From: Acanthosepion esculentum
Taxonomy: Eukaryota; Mollusca; Cephalopoda; Sepiida; Sepiidae
DNA length: 64,000 nucleotides
Direction of reading: 5' to 3'
NCBI GenBank assembly: GCA_964036315.1
Contig: OZ038508.1
Coordinates: 48,515,524-48,579,523 of the forward strand
Shown here piece after piece: positions 1-10,601 of this stretch; within the stretch, counting starts at the first letter, position 1, and each line of letters begins with the position of its first letter. Both the position numbers and the translations under genes were made by a program. The notes under the pieces are model-generated. The model worked only from the letters and a program-made list of their open reading frames with translations. It was not told where the DNA came from and did no database searches.

Positions 1-640
1 AAGGCATGGTTATCAGTCAATGAGGATCACAAAATGCAAGTTACAATTCGGGCATACAAAATTGAATAAATGCAAATATTTATGTATCTGGGAATTGTTC
101 TAACAGAGGACAGAAAGTGCGACACTGAGATTGGAAGACGTATTGGGACGGACAAAGATGCATTCCAAAAGCTAAGCAGGGTATTAAGAGACAAAGCATT
201 TTCGTTTGAAACAAAGAAAAGAGTACTGAAACGTTACGTGATATCTGCCCTCCTCAAACAAGAAGATGAAACGTGAAGCAACTGAAATGGGGTTCTACAG
301 AAAGATTCTGAGGATAAAAATTGATTCGAATATGAGAGCAACGACGAGATTTTAGAAAAAAAGGAAACAAAAATGAAATATATTCAACACCAAGAAGGGG
401 CAGTTAAAATTTCTAGGGCACGTAATGAGGAAGAAGGGCTTGGAAAATCTGATACTCACAAGGTAGATTGAGCGAAAGAAGGACAGAGGAAAACAGAGCG
501 TAACATACTTGACGGGCTTGAGTGAATGGATTGTAGAACAGGGTTTGGAAGAAAATGCAAAAAGGACATACTTTGTTATGTGCTACAAGGCACAGGAAGA
601 TGTGGAAGGCCATGATCACCTATCACTTGAAGGGATGCAC
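1..640 (+). pseudogene. 3' end of LINE family A (RTE/CR1-like reverse transcriptase), broken
   Basis: C-terminal part of a non-LTR retrotransposon polyprotein, running in from the left edge. Visible blocks are YLGIVLTEDRKCDTEIGRR and KRVLKRYVISALL near 80-260, then, after frame changes, FYRKILRI near 290 and QLKFLGHVMRKKGLENLILT near 400-460. These blocks follow the catalytic domain in the LINE type often annotated as endonuclease-reverse transcriptase. The YADD-containing core lies outside the window. A second copy at 19684-21045 aligns block for block. Stops and frameshifts make it a relic. The clade (RTE or CR1) is uncertain; LINE origin is secure. Confidence 0.85.
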
Positions 641-784
641 CACATAAAAGAAGAAGTTTGGCTTTGTATTTTTGAGGTAGTTTGTTAATATGTTGAAGTA
701 TTTTGTAAGGGGTATAATAATGTATAATAATTTGATACCTCAGTTTACACTAACTTTGTTTTTATGTTTCTATTTCTCTGAATT

Positions 785-1347
785 TCCTTTAAGCGTTTCA
801 CCCCAAACAAGGCGGGAAGCCACTAGCACACAAGGGGTTACAGAGAATTGGAGTGAGACCAAATAGGAGTGATAGAGGAAAGGATGAAGTGAAGGATAGG
901 GGATAGATCAGGGCATCTGGAGACGTCGATTGACATTACATTTGAATAGTTGGTGATTATAGCTATTAGGAAAACAGGAAAAGGGGAGGGACTTCCACAA
1001 GCGAGAGGTGCGAGACATGAAGCTATTGAAGTAGAAGAGACGGCTACACTTAACAGTTTCGACAGTGAAAGTGTGAGGGCGAGATGCCAGCCTAGTAGAA
1101 CGCTTAAATTCATGAAGTCTGGGAACCAGCGAAAGCAGCTCATCGGAGCAGTTACCGTGAAAGTATTTGTGAAAAAGACAGAGGGAAGCAACGGCACGTC
1201 TGTGAGAGAGCGGCTGCAGACGAGATGTCAGATCAGGGCCAATTGCATTGCATATCCGTTTCTGGATCTTATCAAGAACCTTGAGGCAAACAGAAGGAGC
1301 ACCGGACCATATATGGCAGTAATACTCCATGCAAGGGCGAAGTCCTT
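785..1347 (-). mobile_element. LINE family B (Jockey-like) 3' end, 5'-truncated
   Basis: A 140-codon open segment (908-1330, minus) starts MEYYCHIWSGAP and ends in SRLWKSLP and FKCNVNRRL, the C-terminal region that follows the reverse transcriptase in Jockey-superfamily LINEs. About a dozen further copies lie in the window. The 3' UTR at 785-840 carries the family signature CCCCAA-CAAGGC and AAGGGGTTA, matching copies at 18490, 47700 and 52455. The element breaks off inside the conserved RPCMEYY block near 1347, a normal 5' truncation. Only the post-RT region is present, so it is not autonomous. Confidence 0.85.
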
Positions 1348-1684
1348 ATAGTGTTTAATGCGTGTTGGGTTGATGGTGACAATGAAATGAGTTAGGGTTT
1401 TTGCAGTTGTTTTAGCCAATTTCTGGTAGTCACAATGTGTTTGATGCATATATTGTTTTTGTGTGTTTTGGGTCAGCCGTCCAGTGGAGGTGGTATTCTA
1501 TACGTCTAATTCGGGATTTGGTTTTTCATTTTTTTAACTGTTTCTTTGAAATTTTAGATCAATGCGAAAGTGACCTGAAGATTGCTCCCAGGCACGAAAC
1601 AGACTGTCGGCATTTGGTGTTGATATCAGTGTCCACTTTTATATTTACATGATATTGAGAACACTCACTCATCCAATTTCTGCC

Positions 1685-1905
1685 CGTCCTAGCTATGACG
1701 ATAAACTATATTCGCGCCCTGGGTAAGACGATAATCTACGTCAAACAGCAAGGCCCCTGATCAGGAGGTTGGGAGGAACGTCGAACGACCTCTTAATTGC
1801 TGGTGTTCCCAGATCCAACCTCTTCCGGGGTGGTAGCACCTGTTAGGATTCCAGCTATGGGCAAATAGTTAACCCCTAAACTTGGATCAAAACATTATGA
1901 AAGTT
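1685..1905 (-). repeat. Dispersed repeat D, tail module
   Basis: Contains CTATGACGATAAACTATA, CAGCAAGG, GATCAGGAGG and GGTGGTAGCACCTGTTAGG. The reverse complement recurs at about 26600-26760 and 60240-60395. In all three places this GC-richer tail sits beside short AT-rich tandem units ending in CCAGCAATACATTTTT or its complement, so tail plus array form one element. No coding potential was seen and the class is unknown. Confidence 0.6.
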
Positions 1906-2680
1906 TAAAATATAGGTTTAAATAACGGCAATACATTTTTGTAACAACATATTATCAGAAATACATTTTTGAAGGAAAAAAAATTACCAGCAATAGAGTT
2001 TTTGAAAAAATATATTCGCAAAATACATTTTTGAAGGAAAGCATATTACCAGCAATACATTTGTGAAGGACAAAATATTTCCAGCAATACATTTTTGAAG
2101 GACAAAATATTTCCAGCAATACATTTTTGAAGGACTAAATATTTCCAGCAATATATTTTTGAAGGACAAAATATTTCCAGCAATATATTTTTGAAGGACA
2201 AAATATTTCTAGCAATACATTTGTGAAGGACAAAATATTTCCAGCAATACATTTTTGAAGGACAAAATATTTCCAGCAATACATTTGTGAAGGACAAAAT
2301 ATTTCCAGCAATACATTTGTGAAGGACAAAATATTTCCAGCAATACATTTGTGAAGGACAAAATATTTCCAGCAATATATTTTTGAAGGACGAAATATTT
2401 CTAGCAATACATTTGTGAAGGACAAAATATTTCCAGCAATACATTTTTGAAGGACAAAATATTTCCAGCAATACATTTGTGAAGGACTAAATATTTCCAG
2501 CAATACATTTTTGAAGGACGAAATATTTCCAGCAATACATTTGTGAAGGACAAAATATTTCCAGCAATACATTTTTGAAGGACAAAATATACCAGCAATA
2601 GGGTTTTTGAAAAAATATATTAGCAAAATACATTTTTGAAGGAAAGCATATTACCAGCAGTACATTTTTGAAGGAAAAAT
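1905..2680. repeat. 32-bp tandem minisatellite, about 20 copies
   Basis: Unit approximately CCAGCAATACATTTTTGAAG plus GACAAAATATTT, 32 bp, with T/G and C/T variants. Because 32 is not a multiple of 3, three minus-strand frames stay open by cycling through the same 32-residue pattern (MYCWKYFVLHKCIAGNIL); these are not genes. It is the internal array of repeat D: shorter, more diverged arrays occupy the same position at 38090-38390 and 60040-60190. Confidence 0.9.
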
Positions 2681-2739
2681 TGCTTCTTCCGACATGAATC
2701 TACATCACTTTTTCAATCAAGATATACATTCCGCTAGCG

Positions 2740-2830
2740 CAGGGGTCAAGAAACTACGGTCTGCGGGCCTGATCCATCCCCCGACGTCAGTTCATCCGAC
2801 CCGCCGCTTCACTGTACCACAAATGAGCTA
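2740..2830 (+). mobile_element. Possible hAT-type transposon terminus
   Basis: CAGGGGTCAAGAAACTACGG followed by TCTGCGGGCC resembles the terminal inverted repeat and subterminal GC-rich segment of many animal hAT elements (CAGGGGTC-like starts). I could not find a matching inverted end or a target duplication downstream, so this may be one orphan end. Confidence 0.25.
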
Positions 2831-4880
2831 AACTATAATTACTTATATGGAATTATCAATCGATGGTAGTAAAATATTTTATGAAGAAAAAATTAAAATA
2901 AATCTAAGTAAAATGCTAAAAATTTGGCCAATCTGATTTTTGCATCTGACAGTCATATAAGTTTGAGGAAAATCAATGAAATAAAAAAAAATCGGCAACT
3001 CTTTGTAACTTTTGATATCCGACCGCTTTTTGTGTAAGTATCTGCAATGGAGTTCCTAAGAAAAGCGATTACAAGCCTGCTGCAGCAATTATTTTTTTTT
3101 AACTTGCATTGCCGTGTTTAAACCGATTTGAAGAGTGCCGTATATAAAAAGGACTGACTTCAGCGAACTATGTCTCATATTTTGCCACAAATTATAAAGT
3201 CAGCACATGAAAACGAGGTTGACTGATAAACATTAGAAACCATTTCTCTTGGTTGGAGGCAGCAATACCAAAACAAATATTAATTACATCTTAAAAGGGA
3301 AACGCCAGTTTCACAAATCTCACTAACCTTTTGTGCTGCTTAGTTTAGGAGATTCGGGTATGTGTGCACTTGGTGTGATATAAATATGTTATTGCCATTG
3401 TCGCCTTCTTGGATAACCTTTAGTAAATAAGTATGCTTGTTGTCTTTATTTTTTGTGCATTCAGTCTATTGTATTTAACAAAATTGTTATCATATCCGCG
3501 CTCGTCATTCTCTCAGCTATCTGGCTCTCCGTGAAATATTTTCCACGATAAAAGATGGTACAAATTACCTATTTAAGGAACGCACATTTATCGTTGTGAT
3601 TTCTGCCATACAATATCAGATAATTTCATTTTAACGTAAACAACAGTAATGATATTAATGGGTTTTTAAAATCCGGAATTATTACGTGTTATTAATATAA
3701 ACCTTATTATTAGTGGATACACGTGATTGAATCACTATTCGTATTCGTTTGTTTGCTTTGTGATGAAATTAATAAAAAAATTGGAATGGATCGGAAAGTT
3801 CTACTAATAAAAAAAATTTGTACCGCGCGACACAATTACGTTTCCAGTAAGAAATTCTGATTGCTAAAACATCTATAAGGTTATTGCGATAGAAATTAAA
3901 CGGCAACAGTGTTTCAAATACAGCAGAAGAAAATTATTGACTTTTACTCTTACGATGTCTACTAAAAATTACAAACAAGACGAATTCACTATTCGAACGA
4001 TTATAAAACAATACATTTTACCCACATCGACCCGAGTAAACTTGAAAATTGTATTTAAATTTACGCTAGATTCCTACTGCGTTGTCTCCGCGTAATAAAA
4101 ACAAAAAAACAATAAAGGTATGGTATTTCATACGCAGACGTCAGAAAATGAGACCAATTCCCCAATAATCATTAAGATTTGTCAAAATCTTCTTGAAGGT
4201 GACATTTTTTTTTATGAAGGTTGTGTTCGATGGGAAAGTACTTGACAATACAATTAAGGTGTTGGTTGTTTAAAAATCCATATAAAGCCACCTCGAAGCT
4301 AACATTTCAATGAATTCGCGAATAAATGTTCGTTCTCAAAGGTGAAGGATCCGAAGAAGGTCGGCATGGCATTTCTGCCTCCAGCTATTCTGCTTTTATC
4401 AGAAATGATATTAAAAACTTTCGCCAAAGTGCTGGCATTTCGATTTCCCTCCTACCGAATTGTTCCCTTTCGCTAACAACCCAGCCGTTCCTTTTTGCCT
4501 AAGACAGTCAATAGCACATGCTGGAAATATCAAGAATTGTGTAATATACGGGTAGCAACGTCTCTTTTATCCCCTAGGTGTTTTGTTGAAATTATTGGGT
4601 TGAATTCCTGACAAGGAGTGTTATGTGAAAACTTAAACGAGATCTTCGTGTTTGTTTATTTGTTTTTTCTTTGGAAATCTTCATTCAATTCTTCCCTTTA
4701 TTAAATTAAGGAAACGGAGAGTTTTAACGGATTCTTCAGACGTAGAAAGATTACATAAAAACGCGAGAGGTTTCATTCATTGCAACGAACAGCAATTTGT
4801 TGAATTCCAGCAAGAGATATAACAAGCTAGCTAGATAGATAGATACATATATAGATGAATAGAAAGATAGACATAAAAAG
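2830..4880. other. No recognisable feature
   Basis: AT-rich sequence with many short stops in all frames. I see no transposon ends, RNA genes or convincing exons. Short GATA-like repeats begin near 4830. Confidence 0.5.
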
Positions 4881-4884
4881 GCTG

Positions 4885-4887
<3 letters not shown>

Positions 4888-4921
<34 letters not shown>
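4888..4921. repeat. (TA)n microsatellite
   Basis: Pure TA tract; GATA/GATT-rich flank on the left. Confidence 0.95.
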
Positions 4922-4923
<2 letters not shown>

Positions 4924-4984
4924 ATTGGGAGAAACAGAAAATGTGTTTTGCTCTATCTATCTATCTATATTTGTGTCTCGTTTA

Positions 4985-5280
4985 AATATTTATTTATTAA
5001 ACAGTATATTTATTGACATCTACCGGCTGAATATTCGAGAAATGTTGTTAGAAAAATATGAGCCATCAGGCAGGATTCGAACCTGAGACTCCAAGGTCCT
5101 GTGTGTTGGAGTCGTTCTAAGGCACGTTAAATCTAATGACTGTCTCCTCTTTGGGTGGCCTGCCGGTGGGCGGTTATTTTTCTAACAATATTTCTCGAAT
5201 ATTCAGGCCGGTAGACTCCAAGGTCCTGTGTGTTGGAGTCGTTCTAAGGCACGTTAAATCTAATGACTGTCTCCTCTTTG
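4985..5280 (-). mobile_element. tRNA-derived SINE with inverted and duplicated segments
   Basis: On the minus strand a tRNA-like head with B-box GGTTCGAATCC (complement at 5073-5084) is followed by a body containing TTTCTCGAATATTCAGGCCGG-like sequence and a TTTAATAAATAAATA tail. The body matches SINE copies at 32231, 32590 and 61570 (CTCGGACATTCAGGCCGGTA). The body appears again in opposite orientation at 5169-5216, and a 68-bp piece of the head (5086-5153) is duplicated exactly at 5213-5280, so this is a rearranged, partly dimeric copy. Confidence 0.75.
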
Positions 5281-5310
5281 AAATATATGTTTAATAAATA
5301 AATTATAAAT

Positions 5311-5496
<186 letters not shown>

Positions 5497-5518
5497 ATGT
5501 TGTGCAGTTCAATTTACA

Positions 5519-5719
5519 TTACATGAATCATTCATACAAAAAACAGATATTGAAGTTAATGATATAAATGGCGAGAATACATCTTCGCTAACAAATTTAA
5601 TAATTCGTCTACAGGTTCGGTGTTAATGTCATTTATTAAATTTGTTTGCGAAGATGTATTCTCGCCATTTATATCATTAACTTCAATATCTGTTTTTTGT
5701 ATAACTGATTCATGTAATA
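5519..5719. repeat. 200-bp hairpin (inverted repeat, about 82-bp arms)
   Basis: Left arm 5519-5600 and right arm 5636-5719 are near-perfect reverse complements, both containing the GAATACATCTTCGC block and its complement, with a loop of about 35 bp. A diverged single right arm occurs at 48680-48795 beside a (TA)n tract and downstream of a hammerhead-like core. This points to fold-back ends of the ribozyme-like element class described in the summary. Confidence 0.85.
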
Positions 5720-6280
5720 TATATTAATTAGTACATATACGCGTACTTAAGTTTTTGGAGTGCGACTATAGTTTCGCTGGGTGGTGTTCCCAGTTCGTCA
5801 GGCATGGGATCTATGTTGCCGGAAGTAAACAAATGGCTCATGGGAGTGTATAAAAATAAAGTTGCACAGGAGTCTGCTAAATGCGATGCTAATGGTTTTT
5901 ATTTCTTAGAAAAAATTAGCATAATATGTAAGGGGGGGGGTGTAAAAAAGTGTGGGTGAAAGAAAAAGTTAATTAAAAATTAAACATTTGAAATTAAAGA
6001 CGTCGGGTTCGCGTTGTCAGTTAACCGTTACGGGTTAGATGGAAGTAAAAAAAAATGAATGGGGATAAAAAAGAAAAAAACGTGCGAGAATGGAGGTGGC
6101 CCTGTTTAGGGGAGCCTAAAAGGGTGGCTCATAGGAATATCAATACTACGCAGCGTAAGAAATAAAGTTGAATGGGGGGTGTTGGGGGCGTTGCTGGTGA
6201 TTTAGATTTCTCAGAAAAAATTAGCGGGATGTGAGGAGGAATAAGAAAATTTTAAATTTAAAGTTATTATATATATATAT
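5720..6280. other. No recognisable feature
   Basis: AT-rich sequence with a G9 run near 5931 and two G-rich stretches near 6090 and 6175. No open frame or element end was recognised. Confidence 0.4.
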
Positions 6281-6670
6281 TCAGACTCGATGAATTACTT
6301 AATTATAATTATCAAATCCTCCTAATAATTTATATCATTTATATATCATTGCTTGAACCGGCTTCTAATGCTCAAGTTTGAGCAGCTTCGTGATAGTAGT
6401 CCGGGGCCACCGTCCTATGGTTAGAGAGAATCTCTCAGTTGAGTTCCACCATGGAATATGTGAGCGAGCGGCTCTATATTGAGTCTGATGTTGTATCTCT
6501 TCGTCACCCAGGCCCGTTGAACAGTTGGTATGACGTTTGCTTGACAACCTAACTGTCTGGGTTTCAATTCTCGGTAGTGGATGCGCACTGCTGAAAAGTC
6601 CCAAATATGGGACGAAAGAGCTGTCCAGTGCTTTCTGTTGATGTTTCACACTCGATAAATTACTTAATTA
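6280..6670 (+). mobile_element. tRNA-like retroposon ending in a hammerhead motif (family i, copy 1)
   Basis: The order is: a terminal block with CTCGATGAATTACTTAATTA (6286); a body; a tRNA-like module with A-box-like TTGGTATGACG and B-box-like GGTTTCAATTC (about 6510-6575); a hammerhead-like core (6583-6632); and a second copy of the terminal block, CTCGATAAATTACTTAATTA (about 6652). The two terminal blocks are in direct orientation. Diverged relatives lie at 53800-54085 (minus) and, as the 3' part only, 19560-19680 (minus). It resembles schistosome Sm-alpha elements in pairing a Pol III-type head with a hammerhead; homology beyond the ribozyme is unproven. Confidence 0.65.
6583..6632 (+). 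ncRNA. Hammerhead ribozyme motif, core-mutated
   Basis: Stem I is GCACUG with CAGUGC (6 bp). Stem II is GUCCC-AAAUAU-GGGAC (5 bp). The core reads CUGAAAA instead of CUGANGA, so the catalytic-site G8 is A. GAAA and GUC (cleavage position after 6625) are present, but stem III has a G-G clash. The fold is clear; activity is probably lost. The best copy of this family is at 19621-19673 (minus). Confidence 0.65.
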
Positions 6671-6671
6671 C

Positions 6672-6714
<43 letters not shown>
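6671..6714. repeat. (TA)n microsatellite
   Basis: Directly follows the hammerhead-bearing retroposon. Confidence 0.95.
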
Positions 6715-6717
<3 letters not shown>

Positions 6718-6787
6718 TCGGAAAAAAATCTCGATTTCTAAATAAATTTGCTTAATTACGGAGCGCGAAAACATTACTTCAAAACAC

Positions 6788-6790
<3 letters not shown>

Positions 6791-6836
<46 letters not shown>
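6791..6836. repeat. (TA)n microsatellite
   Basis: Pure TA tract about 50 bp upstream of the 5S-like sequence. Confidence 0.95.
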
Positions 6837-6840
<4 letters not shown>

Positions 6841-6888
6841 TGTTAACCAATAAAGTAAGTAAATGTACATATATATCTACATTCTGTC

Positions 6889-7013
6889 TAGGCTCACGGC
6901 CGCATCACGTTGAAACACCAGTTTTCGTAACATCGCCGAAGTTAAGCAACATCTAGTCTGATCAGTAGCTATATGGGAGACAGCTGGTTTATACCTGTTG
7001 CTTAAGCTTGAAT
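6889..7013 (+). rRNA. 5S rRNA-derived retroposon head (pseudogene)
   Basis: Reads like a diverged animal 5S rRNA: GTCTA at the start, CACGTTGAAACACC, CGAAGTTAAGCAAC (internal control box A region) and TATGGGAGAC (box C region), ending near CCTGTTGCTT. The length of about 120 bp fits 5S. Many substitutions are present, for example in the helix around CATCGCCG. It continues into a non-5S body (7014-7260), so it is a 5S-headed SINE rather than a rRNA gene. A second 5S-like head lies at 29812-29900 (minus). Confidence 0.85.
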
Positions 7014-7260
7014 GTGTGGATGGTATAATGGCTGGGAATTGTGTTATCGGTGAGCCGTTATCTAGTTTTCTTTGGGAAAGGTATGAATCAACCTATTCCC
7101 TCCAGCTATGGGTTAATTAGTAACATTTGTATCACTAAACTATTATCTAAGCAATGAAAAAGATCTTAGAATCTGAAAATATTTTCTGACTTTCTGGCTT
7201 TAAATAACCTGCAAAGGGTTGATAAACCGTAGAAAATCGATGAATGAAATCAATACCATC
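7014..7260 (+). mobile_element. Body of 5S-derived SINE
   Basis: Contains GGGAAAGGTATGAATC, CTCCAGCTATGGGTTAATTA and GGGTTGATAAACCG. The middle block recurs at 41290-41435 and, with substitutions, behind a tRNA-like head at 15690-15970 (minus). One body therefore appears to have been joined to different Pol III heads. The final GGTTGATAAAC block also appears at 47770-47800. Confidence 0.6.
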
Positions 7261-7427
7261 GGTTAAATGATCACTTACCGAAAGTTATGTGACAATAACA
7301 ATTGATAATCGCAAGTCAGTCAACGAAAATGCAACTAGTATGAATATAAGAAGTTAATACGAAAAAGATAGACATCACACACTGTTATGGAATCTCAATG
7401 TTGACAAAGTTATTATTATGCAAGAGC

Positions 7428-7493
<66 letters not shown>
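7428..7493. repeat. (TA)n microsatellite
   Basis: TA tract with a single CA interruption near 7459. Confidence 0.95.
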
Positions 7494-7498
<5 letters not shown>

Positions 7499-7695
7499 AC
7501 TCTCTCATTGAGTGTGATGTATGCTGTTCTGACAACCACGAACTAATTATCTGCATTCCTATGACGGTCATGACTTTTGAGACCAACTCGAGAATAGCAC
7601 AAAAGTCCACCAACAGTACAGGAGAAAGTATTGCATCCAAGTGCAGCAGGAACACTGTTAGATGTCTTATTTCTCGTTTTATGTAGACGGCTGAT

Positions 7696-7830
7696 GCTTA
7701 TTTCTCAGTGCAGCTATATCAGTGATCTGCTTCTTTAGTTTCAATGCGACCAGAGCTGTTTTTCTATCTGGTGCTGCGTTGTTTTCGTGAAGAGTTCGTA
7801 CATTCCAGTGCCACTATGAAGTTGATGTTG
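7696..7830 (-). pseudogene. LINE AP-endonuclease fragment
   Basis: The minus strand encodes WHWNVRTLHENNAAPDRK followed by TALVALKLKKQITDIAAL, the N-terminal start of the apurinic-type endonuclease domain of LINE ORF2 proteins (consensus TWNVRTL...RRTALVA..L....IDIAAL). Further frameshifted remains may extend to about 7500. No reverse transcriptase follows. It may derive from LINE family A, whose endonuclease region is not otherwise in the window. Confidence 0.55.
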
Positions 7831-7872
7831 TTTCATAGAGTTTTTCGCAGTAGCCGGATTTGTTTGGAACTA

Positions 7873-9160
7873 TCAGGTCATCCCTTTAAGTTCTGTCCGA
7901 AGTTTGAATAAAGAAAACAAGTGACCAAATGTTACATTTAATTACAGATTCAATCAACAACGTATTTTCCTTGATTATCTATGACTTACTTCCATCTATT
8001 AACAAGCTTACTAATTCCATTACTGTAAAATTATTTTGGCTGTGATTCGAAGAACTCACAAATGTCAGTTTTAACCTCTTCCTGTGTTACAAAAGCTGTT
8101 TCTTCCAAATGATTCTGTAAGCTACGAAACAAATGGTAGTCTGAAGGAGCAAGGTCGGGAAAATAAGGTGGATGAGGAATTTTCTTCTAACCAAGTTCTT
8201 CGATCTTTTGTGGCGTGATTCTTGCTGTGTGTTCGCGCATTGTCCTGATGAAACATCACCCGTTTTCGATTCACTAGAGCAGGTCTTTTTTCTCTCAAAG
8301 CTTGATTCAAACGGTCTAATTGCTGACAGTATATTTGAGCATTAATTGTTGCATTAGGTGGTAAGAATTCAAAGTGGATTATTCCTTGGCAATCCCACCA
8401 GATTGAAAGAAGAACTTTTTGCCCATGTAGTTCCCTTCTCGGCTGTGGCTGGGGTCCTTTCCCTTTACCAAGCCACTGTCTACGACGCTTAACATTTCGA
8501 TAAAAGATCCATTTTTCGTCGCCAGTCACAAGTCTACTCAAAAAAGGTGAAACAAGTTGGCGAGAATGGAGAGAAGAGCAGATGTCAACTCGGGATTTGA
8601 GGTTGTTTTCAGACAATTCATGTGGCAACCATTTTCCAAATTTAGGAAGTTTTACAAGTTGTTGTAGATGACGATGAATAGTTGTATGGTTTGAACTGAG
8701 AACCACTGCCAATTCCTCAACTGATAAAGCGGGATTTTCTTCAAGGACTGCTTCAAGAAGCTTTTCATCAAACTCAACTGGACGTCCGGGTCGATCTTCA
8801 ACTTCAAGGGTGAAATCTCCACCTCTGAATTTTGCAACCCATCTTCTACAAGTTCTTTCATTCACACATTCCTCTCTATAAACTGAGTGAATGTTTCTAG
8901 CCGCTTCGGCTGCTGAGTTTCCTTTCTTGAACTCATAAAGCATTATGTGCCTCAAATGATTCTTGGGTACTTCTATGTTAACAGGGTTATAATCAAACAG
9001 AATTTAATTTTATTGTTCTCTGAAATAAAATTTGATCAGTTTAAATGCATCTATATATAAAAATAATGTTCAGCTCCATTAGACATTATAAAATACTCTT
9101 TAGATTTCGTTAAATTTAACAAAACGTTAAAATTCGGAAAGAACTTATGTGATGACCTAA
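7873..9160 (-). mobile_element. Mariner transposon, 1288 bp, both TIRs present
   Basis: The ends are inverted repeats: left TCAGGTCATCCCTTTAAGTT (7873) and right, as complement, TTAGGTCATCACATAAGTTC. TA target dinucleotides flank both (7871-7872 and 9161-9162). Size and TA target are typical of mariner. The transposase frame inside has one frameshift. A 520-bp internally deleted copy with the same TIRs lies at 56719-57238. Confidence 0.9.
8100..8955 (-). pseudogene. Mariner transposase, frameshifted
   Basis: DDE/D transposase that would cut and paste the surrounding element. An open frame of 277 codons begins MRHIMLYEFKKGNSAAEAAR (helix-turn-helix DNA-binding region), with a second HTH near residues 60-95 (EDRPGRP linker, LSVEELA...TIHRHL). 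The first catalytic Asp is in VTGDEKW (about residue 144) and the second in FHQDNARTH (about 236). After a frameshift near 8195, the third Asp appears in another frame as PPYFPDLAPSDYHLF (about 8130-8180), the D34D mariner signature. All three catalytic residues survive, but the protein cannot be read through. Confidence 0.9.
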
Positions 9161-9162
9161 TA

Positions 9163-10130
9163 TAAGGAGATAGTTCAGCCTTCACCGCCATACAGAAGGA
9201 TGAATATTTCATAATAGTTCAGCACTATTTTAACAAAAGTTTCCTGTTGCTTAATACATTACTTACCTTTTAGCGGGCATATTTCGCTATTACTTCGGAT
9301 TTTGGTGTCACATTTTCCGTCTTATATGAAAGTACTACCTAGATGTTTACATTTTTTCTTGCTTCAATTCGGTTTCTCCACTTTGTAATGTTTCTCGGAC
9401 AGTTTCAATTGCTAACACCTATATGGTTCGTCATCTTATTCTCGCTTGTATTTACTACCTTCTGTAAGAAATGTTTTCATTTCTTTTCTGTGTCTGCTTG
9501 AACAGTGTATCATCTACATATCTGGTTCTTAAGATTGTGGCCCCCAATAATTAATCCTGATAGGATTTCTAATTTTCCCAGTATCATATCAAGTTTGACT
9601 GGTTCTTGTTGATTTTTTTCTTTTTAATGCCGAAGTCTAAATATTTGTGTATACATTTTAATTTTGGAAATAATAATGGTTTTATGCTACAAGTCTTACT
9701 TATTAACTTTACCTGCTGGAGAATGTTATACATGTTCACCGTAGTTTGAATGTAGAACATCAACGTAAGATGTAGTTGTCAGAAAACCAATAAAATGATT
9801 TATTTTAAGTAGTGAAGGTTTGTGTCGGGCCATTCACACTTTTTGGATCTGTCGATAAAAAATAACGGTGCAAAAGACTTGCCACGGAAATTCCGAACGA
9901 CAGTCATCATGTGTTATTATCGCGGAGTTAAATCGCTCCGCATCACAGACAGTATCACACAGTACACGCCTCTCGGCAGACACATGCAATATAATGACCG
10001 GGTTAAGCTGTCATGAGTTTCCATTCCCATCTGAAGTCATTTTAGCGCGAAAGCAACATAAAATGATCGCCAATCAAAGCTCAGAGAGACTCCTTTCACT
10101 CTCATCAAAGGCATCTAGTTCTCAACCTGG
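9163..10130. other. No recognisable feature
   Basis: No transposon ends or domain-like frames were found. The stretch 9830-10130 is somewhat richer in GC and holds overlapping 64- and 111-codon frames that match nothing I know. Confidence 0.4.
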
Positions 10131-10187
10131 TACTTTATATAATATATATATATATATATTGTGTGTGTATTTAGGCAGCATTTTTTC

Positions 10188-10473
10188 ATTAATACATGTT
10201 TGATTAAATAATATAGATAAGCGTTGTCTATATATTTTATGCAAGTTTTTTTCATATAGTCTGATAATCTTAATAACATTATCATTAAATAATGAAAGAA
10301 AATCACAATATTGATACATACTTTTTTTTATTTAATCCGATCTGAGCTTTCGGCTTACATAAGCCATTATCAAAGATGACAATTACACAATATATTTATG
10401 CAATACACGAACAAGAAATTGATGATAGTATTATTTGTTTACATGGATGATTTCCAAGCAACGATAAACACGT
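10188..10473. repeat. Left inverted arm of Penelope-like element
   Basis: Reverse-complementary and nearly identical to 12706-12754 joined to 13273-13522. It includes GGCTTACATAAGCC near the centre, which on the minus strand gives a degraded hammerhead-like core (UUGAUAAUGGC ... GCCGAAAGC). Inverted or direct terminal repeats of this kind (pLTRs) are typical of PLEs. Confidence 0.85.
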
Positions 10474-10601
10474 GCATATAAAACGCTGAAAGCGAAAATC
10501 GCACGACAGCTCATGACGTCACACATGACCACGCGAGAGTGAATCCGATGAGTATTGAGTATGGAAAGCCGTTGGTATGAACCAATGACTTCTGTTACTA
10601 A

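Noticed and set aside
950..1351. 133-codon plus-strand frame (and similar ones at 18595, 52696, 52830)
   Set aside because: Antisense shadow of LINE B coding sequence on the minus strand.
2046..2626. Frames of 60-163 codons with KCIAGNILSFT-like repeats
   Set aside because: A 32-bp minisatellite cycles through all three frames, giving the same 32-residue pattern in each.
6889..7013. Functional 5S rRNA gene
   Set aside because: Many substitutions in conserved helices, single copy, continues into a SINE body.
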